DNA of 64,000 bases, taken from positions 1 to 64,000 of the IMG/VR virus record IMGVR_UViG_3300023184_004198. One strand, 5' to 3'. Source of the stretch: a virus. Position numbers and translations under genes: made by a program. The notes under the pieces are model-generated. The model was not told the origin of the DNA and made no database searches. It saw only the letters and a list, made by a program, of their open reading frames with translations. Below are positions 17,801 through 25,182 of this stretch, one piece after another. Within the stretch, counting starts at the first letter, position 1. Every line of letters starts with the position of its first letter.

Positions 17801-18775
17801 AGTCACTTGGACAATTCAGGTGTTATTTTGATCAGCAACACTTGTGTGCCCTTGGTAAGTCACTGGGGTTCAGCAGTTATCATGGACGGTAACTTCAACG
17901 GTGACGAAGGCTTCTCATTCACATACAATCGCAGCAACTACGGCTTGCCGGCCACAACAGGTGCCAGCCAGACTGCGTTCTTGATGCGCTTGGCACCCAG
18001 TGTTTCAAACAGTGTTATTGGTGACTTGGGTGTGCGTGATCTTATCAATCGTGCGCAGTTGACCCTGCAAACGCTGACAGTGAATGTGAGTGCGGGACGA
18101 TACATTGTGACAGGTATTTTGAATCCCAACAACATTGACTCGGCCAACACTGTGTGGGCTGGCCTGAACAATGCTGGCGGTGGTTTCCAGCCCAGTTTTA
18201 CACAGTTTGCTGTGGCTCCTCGATACAACAACGAAACCACAGGTGGTGTGCAGGCTGCACCACTCAATACCACAGGTGGTTTCTCGCGATCAGGCACCAT
18301 GGTCAGTTCAAGCAGTGTTAAAACATTCTCTGGGCTGAGTCTGACCAATGTATCCAGTTCAGGTTCAACAGCCAACGTCACAGTGACATTGCAGGCATTG
18401 AAAACTGCATATAGTGATACCACAACTGCACTCTCCATTCAAAATCCTGGCACAGGATATGCTGTGGGCGATACTGTGAAGATTCTTGGTAGTGCATTGG
18501 GCGGAACAAGTCCTGCCAACGACTTGTTCTTGACCGTGGCTGCGGTATCAGCAGACGTCACAGGCGGTGAACGACTGTTTGCCATACCAATTCAGGCCAC
18601 AGGTGTCAACAATTTGGATCTAACACAGATCAAGCAAATTGGACAAAGTTCAATTCCAGGTACAGGTACCTATCCCAACGGACCAGAAGTGCTGGCTGTG
18701 GTGATCACAGCACTGAGCACACAGTCCAGCCCGGTTGGTGAGATTCAGTTGAGTTTCCAAGAAAGCCAGGCCTAA
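14819..18775 (+). CDS. Large conserved virion structural protein (1318 aa)
   Basis: The N-terminus MARKRIYEYVFTPGTAGLGT, followed by RINLEDFLAIYDTT and later SRVSNPESLIDADFEYGLQ and TKWQNVSTINNIPSFYED, matches a large structural protein recalled from aquatic T4-like phages. It is beta-rich with several repeated domains of the form ITxxAHGLxPGxxI (near residues 520 and 660). A baseplate or long-fibre role is likely from position; no enzymatic motif was found. Its TAA stop (18773-18775) overlaps the stop of the convergent NUDIX gene, with no terminator between them. Confidence 0.75.
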   Translation: MARKRIYEYVFTPGTAGLGTVQVQDRINLEDFLAIYDTTTNTSIYNFGAPTQGGTVSFSTGTIAGLPNAYAGVTTLNLDLDTSTLSANDKLAIYVEDRNISTQPWEFGLDAIGRSRVSNPESLIDADFEYGLQNTKWQNVSTINNIPSFYEDVGADLVYNTNGYATLLSSTNLLTSNVDTSVNTADAGTPPFITNDYALLISQTQGNVTPFVTSYLTANVNSSAERTFTVASTTGLSALDNIMLIGLPTSGGTTIAVANITSNATTTVNVTSAAGAGIVAGTYVIAQTATANVYEVMAVTSVSTNALTVVRQSNGTNPSAANINIGANIFVASTIEVAQVQEVTDGTTLQLNRGWYNIPAANTFPTGTVFQKLSSNVELVKMTTASTAVNGTQTISRTQFNTTALTTAGIGSPLIRMTGIFYGGSNTVPTVTVNVTDTPLDANEYVSLQNTSATNAEGINIVYLGETNNFAYYPRRSIAVAPGYPLNQTDTAVRQAFPYTGADLDIVSIASDGGNPSIITVTTLYAHGLFPGCPITVDMTAGTNTAYAEGSFIINAIPSTTTFQFQAKTGAVVSGSLSGVINVRSNAIFLARPFDGGVLMGPGTPTRGASATRVTKKYFRYQSGKGILFSTGTVLAPTLDVSSVTSSGTAINSNITITTDAEHGLNAGATIALSGITTSGYDDTGYVVTSITSDTAFVVQAQNVLGSATPVLGQQPRINVTGWSGSCIRAGLFDDQNGLFWENNGVSVNAVQRTSTFQTAGLVNVSVGSNLVTGDGNCRFQDQLNVGDVVVIRGMTHSVASITNNNRMTVVPTFRGVSNQTRVKMALRNEIRVRQADFNIDPLDGTGASGFNLDASKMQMYALEYSWYGAGTVIWMLRGQDGKFNWAHRRPNNNLNNEAYMRSGNLPARYEAINETPVNSLNGAITDSQTTITLRDATDYPPASVTYPSYVMIDSEVIKYSGKNGNDLTGCTRGATFTQWAEGQSRSYTSSAATSHLDNSGVILISNTCVPLVSHWGSAVIMDGNFNGDEGFSFTYNRSNYGLPATTGASQTAFLMRLAPSVSNSVIGDLGVRDLINRAQLTLQTLTVNVSAGRYIVTGILNPNNIDSANTVWAGLNNAGGGFQPSFTQFAVAPRYNNETTGGVQAAPLNTTGGFSRSGTMVSSSSVKTFSGLSLTNVSSSGSTANVTVTLQALKTAYSDTTTALSIQNPGTGYAVGDTVKILGSALGGTSPANDLFLTVAAVSADVTGGERLFAIPIQATGVNNLDLTQIKQIGQSSIPGTGTYPNGPEVLAVVITALSTQSSPVGEIQLSFQESQA

Positions 18776-19197
18776 GAACCAGCAGCAAGATAACGCTCTA
18801 CAGTGTCTATCTTGCTCTGCACTGCTTCTATGTTCACTGTTGACCACAGGCCAGGATGCATGGGTCTAGGCCATTGACCTCGATCAATCCAGGCATAGCC
18901 CATGTGTTCTTCATTGAGCACAGGCACAAACTCATCTGTGACAACACATACCCAGGTGTTGTATTCAAACTGACCATCTGCTGATGTGAATTTTTCCAGT
19001 GGAACCAAACGTTGATATTCAGGCATTGCACCCAGTTCTTCAATGCATTCACGTTCCATGGCACCCAACAATGTTTCGCCTGACTCTACTTTGCCGCCAG
19101 GCAGTCCCCATGAGCCAGGATGACGTGTGTCATTGCGCAACAGATACAAATACCGTCCAGTGGCGCTGCTACGGAACCAAACTCCCACTGCCTTCAA
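18772..19197 (-). CDS. NUDIX hydrolase
   Basis: A complete NUDIX box is present, GGKVESGE followed by RECIEELGA, so the protein should hydrolyse a nucleoside diphosphate linked to another group (for example dGTP-type, ADP-ribose or Ap(n)A substrates). The fold begins with KAVGVWFRSSATGRYLYLL. No ATG is available. I prefer TTG at 19197 because it overlaps the gp15 stop as TTGA and has GGAG 9 nt upstream, giving 141 residues; a longer TTG start at 19251 would overlap gp15 by 58 nt. It is the distal gene of the reverse gp14-gp15 operon. Confidence 0.85.
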   Translation of the reverse strand: MKAVGVWFRSSATGRYLYLLRNDTRHPGSWGLPGGKVESGETLLGAMERECIEELGAMPEYQRLVPLEKFTSADGQFEYNTWVCVVTDEFVPVLNEEHMGYAWIDRGQWPRPMHPGLWSTVNIEAVQSKIDTVERYLAAGS

Positions 19198-20597
19198 AGC
19201 ACAATTCTCCAGGTGCCTCCTGGATATGCACCTTGGTAACTTTTGACCCAAGCATCACCCATCCAGCGATATTGAATGCCTGTGGTAAGGTTTGTGACAT
19301 ACTGTGTAGTATTGGTTTCTGTGGCGGCACGGAATACCACACGCCAGTAGTTGTTTGAGTATTGAATGATGTCATTGGCCTGCGCCACTAGCCCACGTCC
19401 ATTAGCACCAACCCATGCACTGGCAGGATTGGGATTGTCCAATGACCCTGTGTCTTCTGTGAGCAAATAGCGTTGGCCATCAATGGCACTGTCTAGCCCA
19501 TCTTGTGGACCAGAAGTCAATGGATTGATCACAGCATCAATAGGATCCAGTGTATTTTGTGGTGTGGTGTCAATGTCCACATCAAACAATAAAAATCTAT
19601 CGTCGTTGGGGTCTAATGCAATGGTACCCACAACTTCTGTCTCGTCAGGTTGTATCAATCGTATTTGACTGATGCCAGGACGCAATGATCCATACAAGTC
19701 AATCACTGCTGGCCACAACAAATTTGAATCAGGCACAATTTCAGTTGGAGCCAATGAATCATTACTGGGTTCTTCGGCAAGATACTTTTGTTGCAAACAC
19801 TGTAGTTTGTTGCCAATTAGCACAGCGGCATAGTTGAACGGAGTAATAACTTGTCTGGTGCCCATCAGCAGGTCTTCGTTGTCAATGGCGTTGTTCAAGT
19901 CACCTTGTGCATCGTACATTGACGCAATCACACGCTCAATCACACCCAGTTTCAACACTTTGGCAGGAGGTGATATCCAGATAGGCATGCTGAATTGCAG
20001 TGTGGCAATGTCAATGGGATTTTCTGTGCTAATGGGCACCGTGCGACTGCTCCAAGTGGTGCGATCCAGGTACATCACACTCAAACTGGTCCAGTCAATG
20101 TAGTTGTCAGTGCTTTGAATTTCCAAACTGGGATTGAACAGCGTTAGTATTTGTTCTAAAATTTGCAATTTTTGATTGGTATTTGATGTCCATATGTCCA
20201 AATTGATAGTGAGCTTGAATGGCACAGGCATCAATCGTTCAATAGTAAACGCATTGCCTTGTGTGGTTTCATAAGTTTCAGTGGCAGGGTCGTAAGTTTG
20301 TTGACGCACGTTGATTCTGCTGACAAAGTAAGGGTCTTGCATGCGACTTTGTTCATAGTCCAGGCCAGTGATATAAAAAGTCATCAATGGAGTAGAGGGC
20401 AAACTGTTACGACTGTTTTCTTGTATGATAGTTTGAGCATTACGTGTAGCATCGCCATATCGCACAGGCACACGAATCAAGGCGGCAGCATTTACTCCGT
20501 CGTTTTCGTTGGCATACTCTACTTGAAATCCTGAAAAGATTCTGGTGAATTGCAGTAAGAATCTGCGTATTTGTTCATCGTAAAAAAATTGCTGAAT
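19194..20597 (-). CDS. 15: Tail completion / sheath stabiliser protein, T4 gp15 family, predicted ATT start
   Basis: gp15 caps the contracted-sheath end of the tail and joins it to the neck. The family pattern is clear: FFYDEQIRRFLLQF, VPVRYGDATR, FYITGLDYEQSRMQDP, LMPVPFKLTINLDIWTSNTNQK and NPIDIATLQFSMPIWI. The conserved N-terminus lies upstream of any ATG, GTG or TTG: the first such codon is TTG at 20480, which would delete 39 residues including the conserved FFYDxQIRRF segment. The reading frame is open through that region, and the only start with a Shine-Dalgarno sequence is ATT at 20597 (GGAG, 7 nt spacing). At 467 residues it is longer than T4 gp15 (272), with a C-terminal extension ending YRWMGDAWVKSYQG. 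Confidence 0.85.
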   Translation of the reverse strand: MQQFFYDEQIRRFLLQFTRIFSGFQVEYANENDGVNAAALIRVPVRYGDATRNAQTIIQENSRNSLPSTPLMTFYITGLDYEQSRMQDPYFVSRINVRQQTYDPATETYETTQGNAFTIERLMPVPFKLTINLDIWTSNTNQKLQILEQILTLFNPSLEIQSTDNYIDWTSLSVMYLDRTTWSSRTVPISTENPIDIATLQFSMPIWISPPAKVLKLGVIERVIASMYDAQGDLNNAIDNEDLLMGTRQVITPFNYAAVLIGNKLQCLQQKYLAEEPSNDSLAPTEIVPDSNLLWPAVIDLYGSLRPGISQIRLIQPDETEVVGTIALDPNDDRFLLFDVDIDTTPQNTLDPIDAVINPLTSGPQDGLDSAIDGQRYLLTEDTGSLDNPNPASAWVGANGRGLVAQANDIIQYSNNYWRVVFRAATETNTTQYVTNLTTGIQYRWMGDAWVKSYQGAYPGGTWRIVL

Positions 20598-20609
20598 TTT
20601 AATTCTCCT
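20595..20609 (-). promoter_or_regulatory. Ribosome-binding site with ATT start of gp15
   Basis: On the reverse strand the order is AGGAG, AATTAAA, ATT, followed by CAG CAA. This decides the gp15 start. A matching context precedes the methyltransferase at 59812. Confidence 0.6.
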
Positions 20610-20611
20610 GG

Positions 20612-21952
20612 TTAGGTGCCAGGCGGTAAGAAGCCACCTTGATCACCATTGTCTGCTCGGGGGCGAAGAATTTCGCTCAAACTCTGACGACTTGGAATGT
20701 TACCCAGGTCTTTGGTGCTGACAGTAGCAGTGTTATTTACGAAGCCACTACGCAGTGTTTTATTTGTTGGACCATTGTTGAGATTGGTGCGAACTTTGTC
20801 ATCGACTTTGACCCAACGTGCGCCATCATAACGGAATAACCGATTGGGTTTGTAATCTAGGCGTAGCACATAAGCACCTGCCACAGGATTGGGTGGGAAG
20901 TTCACCGCAGGAGTAACTGGCAAACCATTGGGTGCCGCACCGCCACCAGTGAGGTAACCGGCAGCATATCCTTCTCCTGTGGGAGTAACACTGCCACCAC
21001 CTTGTGTACCGTCTACTGTGGTAGTTTCATCAGCGGTCAAACTGGTAGGATTGGCTGGTGTACCTGTCAACGTAGTAGGCTCAATGTAGAATGTGGTATT
21101 GTCGTAACCTGACAGCGGCACTTCTGCGTCTGCTTGTGCCAAGATGGCGTCATTGATTTCGGTGTCTTTGTTGCGTGTGCCTTGAACATCGCTGATGGTA
21201 CTTGGTGTGTACTCTTGCCAAAACGTAGTATTTGTAATATCGGTATCAGCAGGCACATTGCTTTGTGCTTGGTAATAAGTGTTACCATAGTTTACAATGG
21301 TACCAGTGGGATAAAAATTGCCCGGATCCCATATATTTTCTGCCACAAAAGGCTTGTTGGTAATTTGGTTGAACTCTTGTTGATCCTTCATGGGTGTGCA
21401 TTTCACACGCCACAAGTGCGGCAACCAAGTTACTGAAAAGCCTTCTGAAGCATAGTCAGCATCTTGAATCACGTAGTATCTGGGCAAGGCTCGTGGTATG
21501 TTTTGATTCAGTGGATGATAGTCTTTGAGATTGGGAATCTCTATCACATCACCGTTCATGAGTTTGCGACCAAATGTGTCAATCATGTCGTTGTAGTGAA
21601 ACGTCATGAATATGGTGTCATTGTTTAAAAACAAACCAAATTGAGTCAAATCAAAGTCCACGTCCTGGGTGTTGTACACACCGCGCATGACATACACATC
21701 AGGGTCATACACTCGGTCGCGGTTTTCCAGCAACAGCAGGTCTTGAATGTTTAGCACATCCACAGTTTCATATGTGGGCTGTGTGGCGTCAAAGTTGCCA
21801 CTCAATGCTGAATCATTGCCTCCGGCCTGCGGTCCTTTGTACTTGTGAACATAAATGTCCAAGCCGCCCACAGTGTACATTTCACTGATGGTGCGGTCCA
21901 GGAATTGATAATCTCTGGTGCGATTTGGGCGGTATAGGGATAAGCGTGGCAT
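20612..21952 (-). CDS. 14: Neck protein, T4 gp14-like
   Basis: gp14 forms the neck ring between the head portal/gp13 and the tail. The N-terminus reads MPRLSLYRPNRTRDYQFLDR, then ISEMYTVGGLDIYVHK. The typical gp14 middle is DVYVMRGVYNTQDVDFDLTQFG, FMTFHYNDM and GDVIEIPNLKDYHPL. It lies directly upstream of gp15 as in T4. At 446 residues it is longer than T4 gp14 (256), with a low-complexity C-terminal extension that includes YDGARWVKVDDKV, similar in style to the gp15 extension. A perfect TATAAATA box ends 4 nt before the ATG, with no Shine-Dalgarno sequence, so a leaderless mRNA is likely. Confidence 0.75.
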   Translation of the reverse strand: MPRLSLYRPNRTRDYQFLDRTISEMYTVGGLDIYVHKYKGPQAGGNDSALSGNFDATQPTYETVDVLNIQDLLLLENRDRVYDPDVYVMRGVYNTQDVDFDLTQFGLFLNNDTIFMTFHYNDMIDTFGRKLMNGDVIEIPNLKDYHPLNQNIPRALPRYYVIQDADYASEGFSVTWLPHLWRVKCTPMKDQQEFNQITNKPFVAENIWDPGNFYPTGTIVNYGNTYYQAQSNVPADTDITNTTFWQEYTPSTISDVQGTRNKDTEINDAILAQADAEVPLSGYDNTTFYIEPTTLTGTPANPTSLTADETTTVDGTQGGGSVTPTGEGYAAGYLTGGGAAPNGLPVTPAVNFPPNPVAGAYVLRLDYKPNRLFRYDGARWVKVDDKVRTNLNNGPTNKTLRSGFVNNTATVSTKDLGNIPSRQSLSEILRPRADNGDQGGFLPPGT

Positions 21953-21956
21953 GGTA

Positions 21957-21964
21957 TATTTATA
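21957..21964 (-). promoter_or_regulatory. Perfect T4 late promoter TATAAATA for the gp14-gp15-NUDIX operon
   Basis: TATAAATA on the reverse strand is an exact match to the T4 late consensus. It ends 4 nt upstream of the gp14 ATG at 21952. Confidence 0.8.
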
Positions 21965-21990
21965 GTACTTTGGGTTTACCTTTTCAGTGC

Positions 21991-22019
21991 TTGACCAATA
22001 ATGCCGTTTCTGCTATAAT
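21991..22019 (+). promoter_or_regulatory. Strong sigma70-type (early) promoter
   Basis: TTGACC (21991-21996) and TATAAT (22014-22019) are separated by exactly 17 bp, with TGC before the -10 (extended -10). A near-late box TATAAATT follows at 22024-22031. This drives the gene at 22047 and possibly later genes. Confidence 0.85.
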
Positions 22020-22046
22020 TACGTATAAATTCACTAAGGAGCCCTG

Positions 22047-23180
22047 ATGAACGCAACACGAGCCGCTGTCAAGCCAATGAATCCTCGCAGTCCTGATACC
22101 AAATACACAGGACTGGAACCCACATGGCGTGTGCAACCCACAGACGATCGCACCAGCCAACTCAGTGCTGCCTTTTCGTGGTATAACTATTTTTATGGCA
22201 AGAAAGATGCTCGCGAAATGCTGGTGGCATACCTGGAACATCACGGACGCAAAGCAGATGTCCGCGCCCTCAAAGGCGTGCCAGACTCAGCAGTTCGACT
22301 GACCACTGCATGGTTGTGCCGCATGAGCATGGTGGGACTGGAACTCACTGATTCAGAGCAAGTTAGATTAGAAGGCTATATTCAAGAAATTCTAAAAGCC
22401 CGTGAGCCTGAAGTAGTAGTGGAGGCCGCACCCGTAGTAGCCAAGCCCAACATTCAAGATCGCCTGCGTGAAAAGGTATCAGAGTGTGCAGGTGAACTGG
22501 ATGGCATGTTTGATGAGTTTGTGATCAACGGTGCCAAGATGAGTGCGGACTACAAACCCATCACAGTGATCCGTGGCATGAACGTGGCACCACAAATGAT
22601 TTCAGACATTGCCAACTTGTGGAAGCAAAAACTCGCAGAGTTTGAAACTGCTATTGAGGGCAAGGATCCACAAGTTGTAGAGGGCTACAGCAATTTCTCT
22701 AAAATTCAAATGCGCAACATTGTGAAGTTCTGCGAAGCAGTGATCAATGACTGTGGCGCCTATGTACAGATCAAGAAGGTCGAACGCAAACCGCGCAAGG
22801 TCAAGTCAGTGCCACCTGAGAAACGGGCTGCCAAGTTTAAAGTGCTCATGGATTTTCCCGAGCTCAAGCTCAAAGGTTTTCCAGCCGCAAGTTTGGTGGA
22901 CAAAGCCGAAGCATGGTTGTATGACACCAAAAAGCGCAAGTTGATCCATCTTGTGGCTGACAGCCATACACAGGCGTTTACTGTAAAAAGCAACAGCATC
23001 ATTGGTTTCAGCACTGTGGAGACCATGCAAAAAACTGTGCGCAAGCCAGCAGATGTTGTTAAGGCTGTGCAAGCCGCAGGCAAACCGGCAGCACGTAAAA
23101 TCTACAAAGATCTCTCTACAACAGAAACTCCGTTCAACGGACGTGGTACGGAGAACTTGATGATCCTAAAAGCCTGGTAA
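22047..23180 (+). CDS. Unknown 377-residue phage protein, early-type expression
   Basis: I do not recognise a domain with certainty. The protein has the N-terminal segment FSWYNYFYGKKDAREMLVAY, a helical middle, and a basic region KKVERKPRKVKSVPPEKRAAK. A C-terminal domain then ends with KKRKLIHLVADSHTQAFTVK. The basic hinge suggests nucleic-acid contact, but this is inference. It has AAGGAG 5 nt before the ATG and the best sigma70-type promoter in this part of the window, so it is probably expressed early, unlike its structural neighbours. Similar proteins occur in other aquatic T4-like phages. Confidence 0.6.
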   Translation: MNATRAAVKPMNPRSPDTKYTGLEPTWRVQPTDDRTSQLSAAFSWYNYFYGKKDAREMLVAYLEHHGRKADVRALKGVPDSAVRLTTAWLCRMSMVGLELTDSEQVRLEGYIQEILKAREPEVVVEAAPVVAKPNIQDRLREKVSECAGELDGMFDEFVINGAKMSADYKPITVIRGMNVAPQMISDIANLWKQKLAEFETAIEGKDPQVVEGYSNFSKIQMRNIVKFCEAVINDCGAYVQIKKVERKPRKVKSVPPEKRAAKFKVLMDFPELKLKGFPAASLVDKAEAWLYDTKKRKLIHLVADSHTQAFTVKSNSIIGFSTVETMQKTVRKPADVVKAVQAAGKPAARKIYKDLSTTETPFNGRGTENLMILKAW

Positions 23181-23200
23181 ATACAGGGACTTGGAGTCCC
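23178..23200 (+). promoter_or_regulatory. Late promoter next to an SD-masking hairpin upstream of gp13
   Basis: TAAATA (23178-23183) overlaps the preceding stop codon. The hairpin GGGACT-TGG-AGTCCC (23186-23200) buries the Shine-Dalgarno GGAG of gp13. Initiation 6-7 nt after the box falls inside the left arm, so late transcripts should be free of the hairpin while read-through early transcripts keep it. Confidence 0.65.
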
Positions 23201-23202
23201 AC

Positions 23203-23973
23203 ATGCCAGAACAGCAACAACAATCACTGTCCACACTGAAGCAAAACTTAATTGAATATGTCAAACTTCAGTTGGGCGGTGATATCATTGACCTAGAACT
23301 AGATCCTTCACACTACGAAGCGGCTTATCAAAAAACCATTGGCACTTATCGCCAACGAGCCAACAACGCCTATGAAGAGAGTTATAGTTTCATGCAGTTG
23401 GTTTCGGACGTTAACATTTACGAACTGCCCCAAGAAGTTGTAAGTGTGCGTCAAATATTCCGCAGAACATTTGGCGATAGTTCAGGACCGTTTGCATCAA
23501 ACTTTGATCCGTTTGCACAGGCTTCAATCAATGTGTACTTGATGAACTTCAACGTGGCGGGTGGTTTGGCCACTTACGATTTCTATACTCAATACATTGA
23601 ACTGGCTGGGCGCATGTTTGGTGCGTACATGAACTATACTTGGAATCCAGTTACCAAAAAACTGCAACTGATCCGTGATCCCAAAGGTTCAGGAGAAACT
23701 GTGTTGTTGTGGACCTACAACTTGAAGCCTGAATTTAATTTGCTCAGCGACTACCAAATCTCGCAATGGATCCGTGACTACATGGTGGCCAACTGCAAAA
23801 TGATCATTGGCGAAGCACGTGAGAAATTTGGCACTATTGCCGGACCGCAAGGTGGCGGTAGTTTAAATGGTGCAGCCATGAAGTCAGAAGCCAAAGTAGA
23901 AATGGACTTGTTGATCAATCAATTGGTAATGTATGTGGATGGAAGTCAGCCTCTTACATTTGTTATTGGCTAA
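23203..23973 (+). CDS. 13: Neck protein, T4 gp13-like
   Basis: gp13 binds the portal and connects it to gp14. The family traits are an N-terminal helical part (LIEYVKLQLGGDIIDLELDP, then YQKTIGTYRQR), followed by VNIYELPQEVVSVRQIFRR and a beta part with WNPVTKKLQLIRDPKGSGE, and helices to the C-terminus. The ATG at 23203 is preferred over an upstream TTG at 23191 because GGAG lies 6 nt before it; this gives 256 residues (T4: 309). It is on the opposite strand from gp14, unlike T4. Confidence 0.75.
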   Translation: MPEQQQQSLSTLKQNLIEYVKLQLGGDIIDLELDPSHYEAAYQKTIGTYRQRANNAYEESYSFMQLVSDVNIYELPQEVVSVRQIFRRTFGDSSGPFASNFDPFAQASINVYLMNFNVAGGLATYDFYTQYIELAGRMFGAYMNYTWNPVTKKLQLIRDPKGSGETVLLWTYNLKPEFNLLSDYQISQWIRDYMVANCKMIIGEAREKFGTIAGPQGGGSLNGAAMKSEAKVEMDLLINQLVMYVDGSQPLTFVIG

Positions 23974-24002
23974 ACTGCATACACTTTTTTCTAAAATCCT
24001 GC

Positions 24003-24008
24003 TATAAT
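24003..24008 (+). promoter_or_regulatory. Extended -10 promoter abutting the exonuclease start
   Basis: TGCTATAAT is an extended -10 element identical in core to the one at 22014. The ATG (24014) begins 5 nt after it, so the mRNA would be leaderless. No good -35 hexamer is present. Confidence 0.5.
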
Positions 24009-24013
24009 GTGGC

Positions 24014-24535
24014 ATGGACTTAATGATCGACATCGAAGGTTTGGCAACAGGCCCTGAGACCACAATATTGACCATTGCGGCACAGGCATTTGACCCTCTT
24101 GGCAAGGGCTACTACGAGCACAAGTATTATGCCCGAGTTGATCTCGAAAGCCAAGAAAATCGCACCATTGAACAAGGCACCATAGACTGGTGGGCCACAC
24201 AACCCGCTGCCGCACGTGACGAAGCCTTCAATGAGGTGGGACGTATTCCCTTGGACCAAGCCCTGGATGAGCTTCATAAACTTTGCTGGAAATGCAATCG
24301 TATCTGGATGAATGGTCCCACATACGATGCCAACATCCTGGAGCATGCCTACAAGAGTTATGGTAAACCACTACCTTGGCAATATTATAAGATCTGTGAT
24401 GCAAGGACGGTATATAAGCTGTATCCAGGGTTGCCCAAGCCGCCTACCAGTCATCATGCGCTGGAAGACTGCCGCAGACAAATTGACTTGTTACAAGCAA
24501 CCTTGGCACATTTAAACATCAAAGAACTGGCATGA
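24014..24535 (+). CDS. DEDD-family 3'-5' exonuclease (Rv2179c-like)
   Basis: An RNase H-fold exonuclease of 173 residues. The first acidic motif is MIDIEG (Asp6, Glu8). The middle motif is NGPTYDANILEHAYKSYG and the last is HHALEDCRRQI (His and Asp of the DEDDh type). KICDARTVYKLYP lies between them, as in Rv2179c-type 3'-5' exoribonucleases found in phages. It may process RNA or DNA ends; the substrate is not shown by sequence. Its stop overlaps the dNMP kinase start as ATGA. The ATG is 5 nt after a TATAAT box without a Shine-Dalgarno sequence. Confidence 0.8.
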   Translation: MDLMIDIEGLATGPETTILTIAAQAFDPLGKGYYEHKYYARVDLESQENRTIEQGTIDWWATQPAAARDEAFNEVGRIPLDQALDELHKLCWKCNRIWMNGPTYDANILEHAYKSYGKPLPWQYYKICDARTVYKLYPGLPKPPTSHHALEDCRRQIDLLQATLAHLNIKELA

Positions 24536-25182
24536 TCATTGGAATTTGTGGATTTATTGGCTCGGGCAAAGATACCATTGCAGACTATCTTGTGAATCTA
24601 CATCACTTCCGACGTGAAAGTTTTGCCAACACACTCAAAGATGCTGTAGCACAGGTGTTTGGCTGGGACAGAACCATGCTGGAAGGCCGCACAAAACAGG
24701 CCCGTGAGTGGCGAGAACAAGTGGATCCTTGGTGGGCCCAACGCCTGGGCATACCACACCTAACTCCCCGTTATATTCTACAACAGTGGGGCACAGAAGT
24801 GTGCCGTAAGAACTTTCACGATGATATCTGGATTGCCAGCTTGGAAAACAAACTGCGCAATTCCAAAGACGATGTTGTCATAAGTGATTGCAGATTTCCC
24901 AACGAAATCCGTGCTATCAAACAATCAGGTGGCATAGTGGTGCGTGTTGTTCGTGGTCCTGAGCCTAAGTGGTATGATGCGGCTGTAAGTGTAAACCGTG
25001 GTCCCAACGGCAACAGTACCTGGGCCTTGAGTGGACGAAAATTAGAACAACTAGGTGTGCATGCTAGTGAAACATCATGGGTAGGCACTAATTTTGATGT
25101 AGTACTAGACAACAACGGCACACTAGATGACTTGTATCAGCAGGTCAAGCGTCTGGTTCAAGATCACCCGCCCGCCATGTGA
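24532..25182 (+). CDS. 1: Deoxynucleoside monophosphate kinase, T4 gp1-like
   Basis: The enzyme phosphorylates dNMPs, which supplies nucleotides (including any modified ones) for phage DNA. The P-loop is GICGFIGSGKDTIADYL near the N-terminus. FANTLKDAVAQVFGWDRTML and TPRYILQQWGTEVCRKNF follow, then VISDCRFPNEIRAIKQSGG, all typical of T4-like dNMP kinases. At 216 residues it is close to T4 gp1 (241). The start is coupled to the exonuclease through ATGA. The last 38 nt overlap the convergent HNH-like gene. Confidence 0.85.
   Translation: MIIGICGFIGSGKDTIADYLVNLHHFRRESFANTLKDAVAQVFGWDRTMLEGRTKQAREWREQVDPWWAQRLGIPHLTPRYILQQWGTEVCRKNFHDDIWIASLENKLRNSKDDVVISDCRFPNEIRAIKQSGGIVVRVVRGPEPKWYDAAVSVNRGPNGNSTWALSGRKLEQLGVHASETSWVGTNFDVVLDNNGTLDDLYQQVKRLVQDHPPAM

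Noticed and set aside
19197-19251. Longer NUDIX start at TTG 19251
   Set aside because: It would overlap gp15 by 58 nt. The added residues MGQKLPRCISRRHLEN do not fit the usual short NUDIX N-terminus; TTG 19197 has GGAG and TTGA coupling.
22747-23083. Alternate-frame ORFs inside the 377-residue gene
   Set aside because: They are short, overlap a well-supported gene with promoter and Shine-Dalgarno sequence, and lack their own signals.
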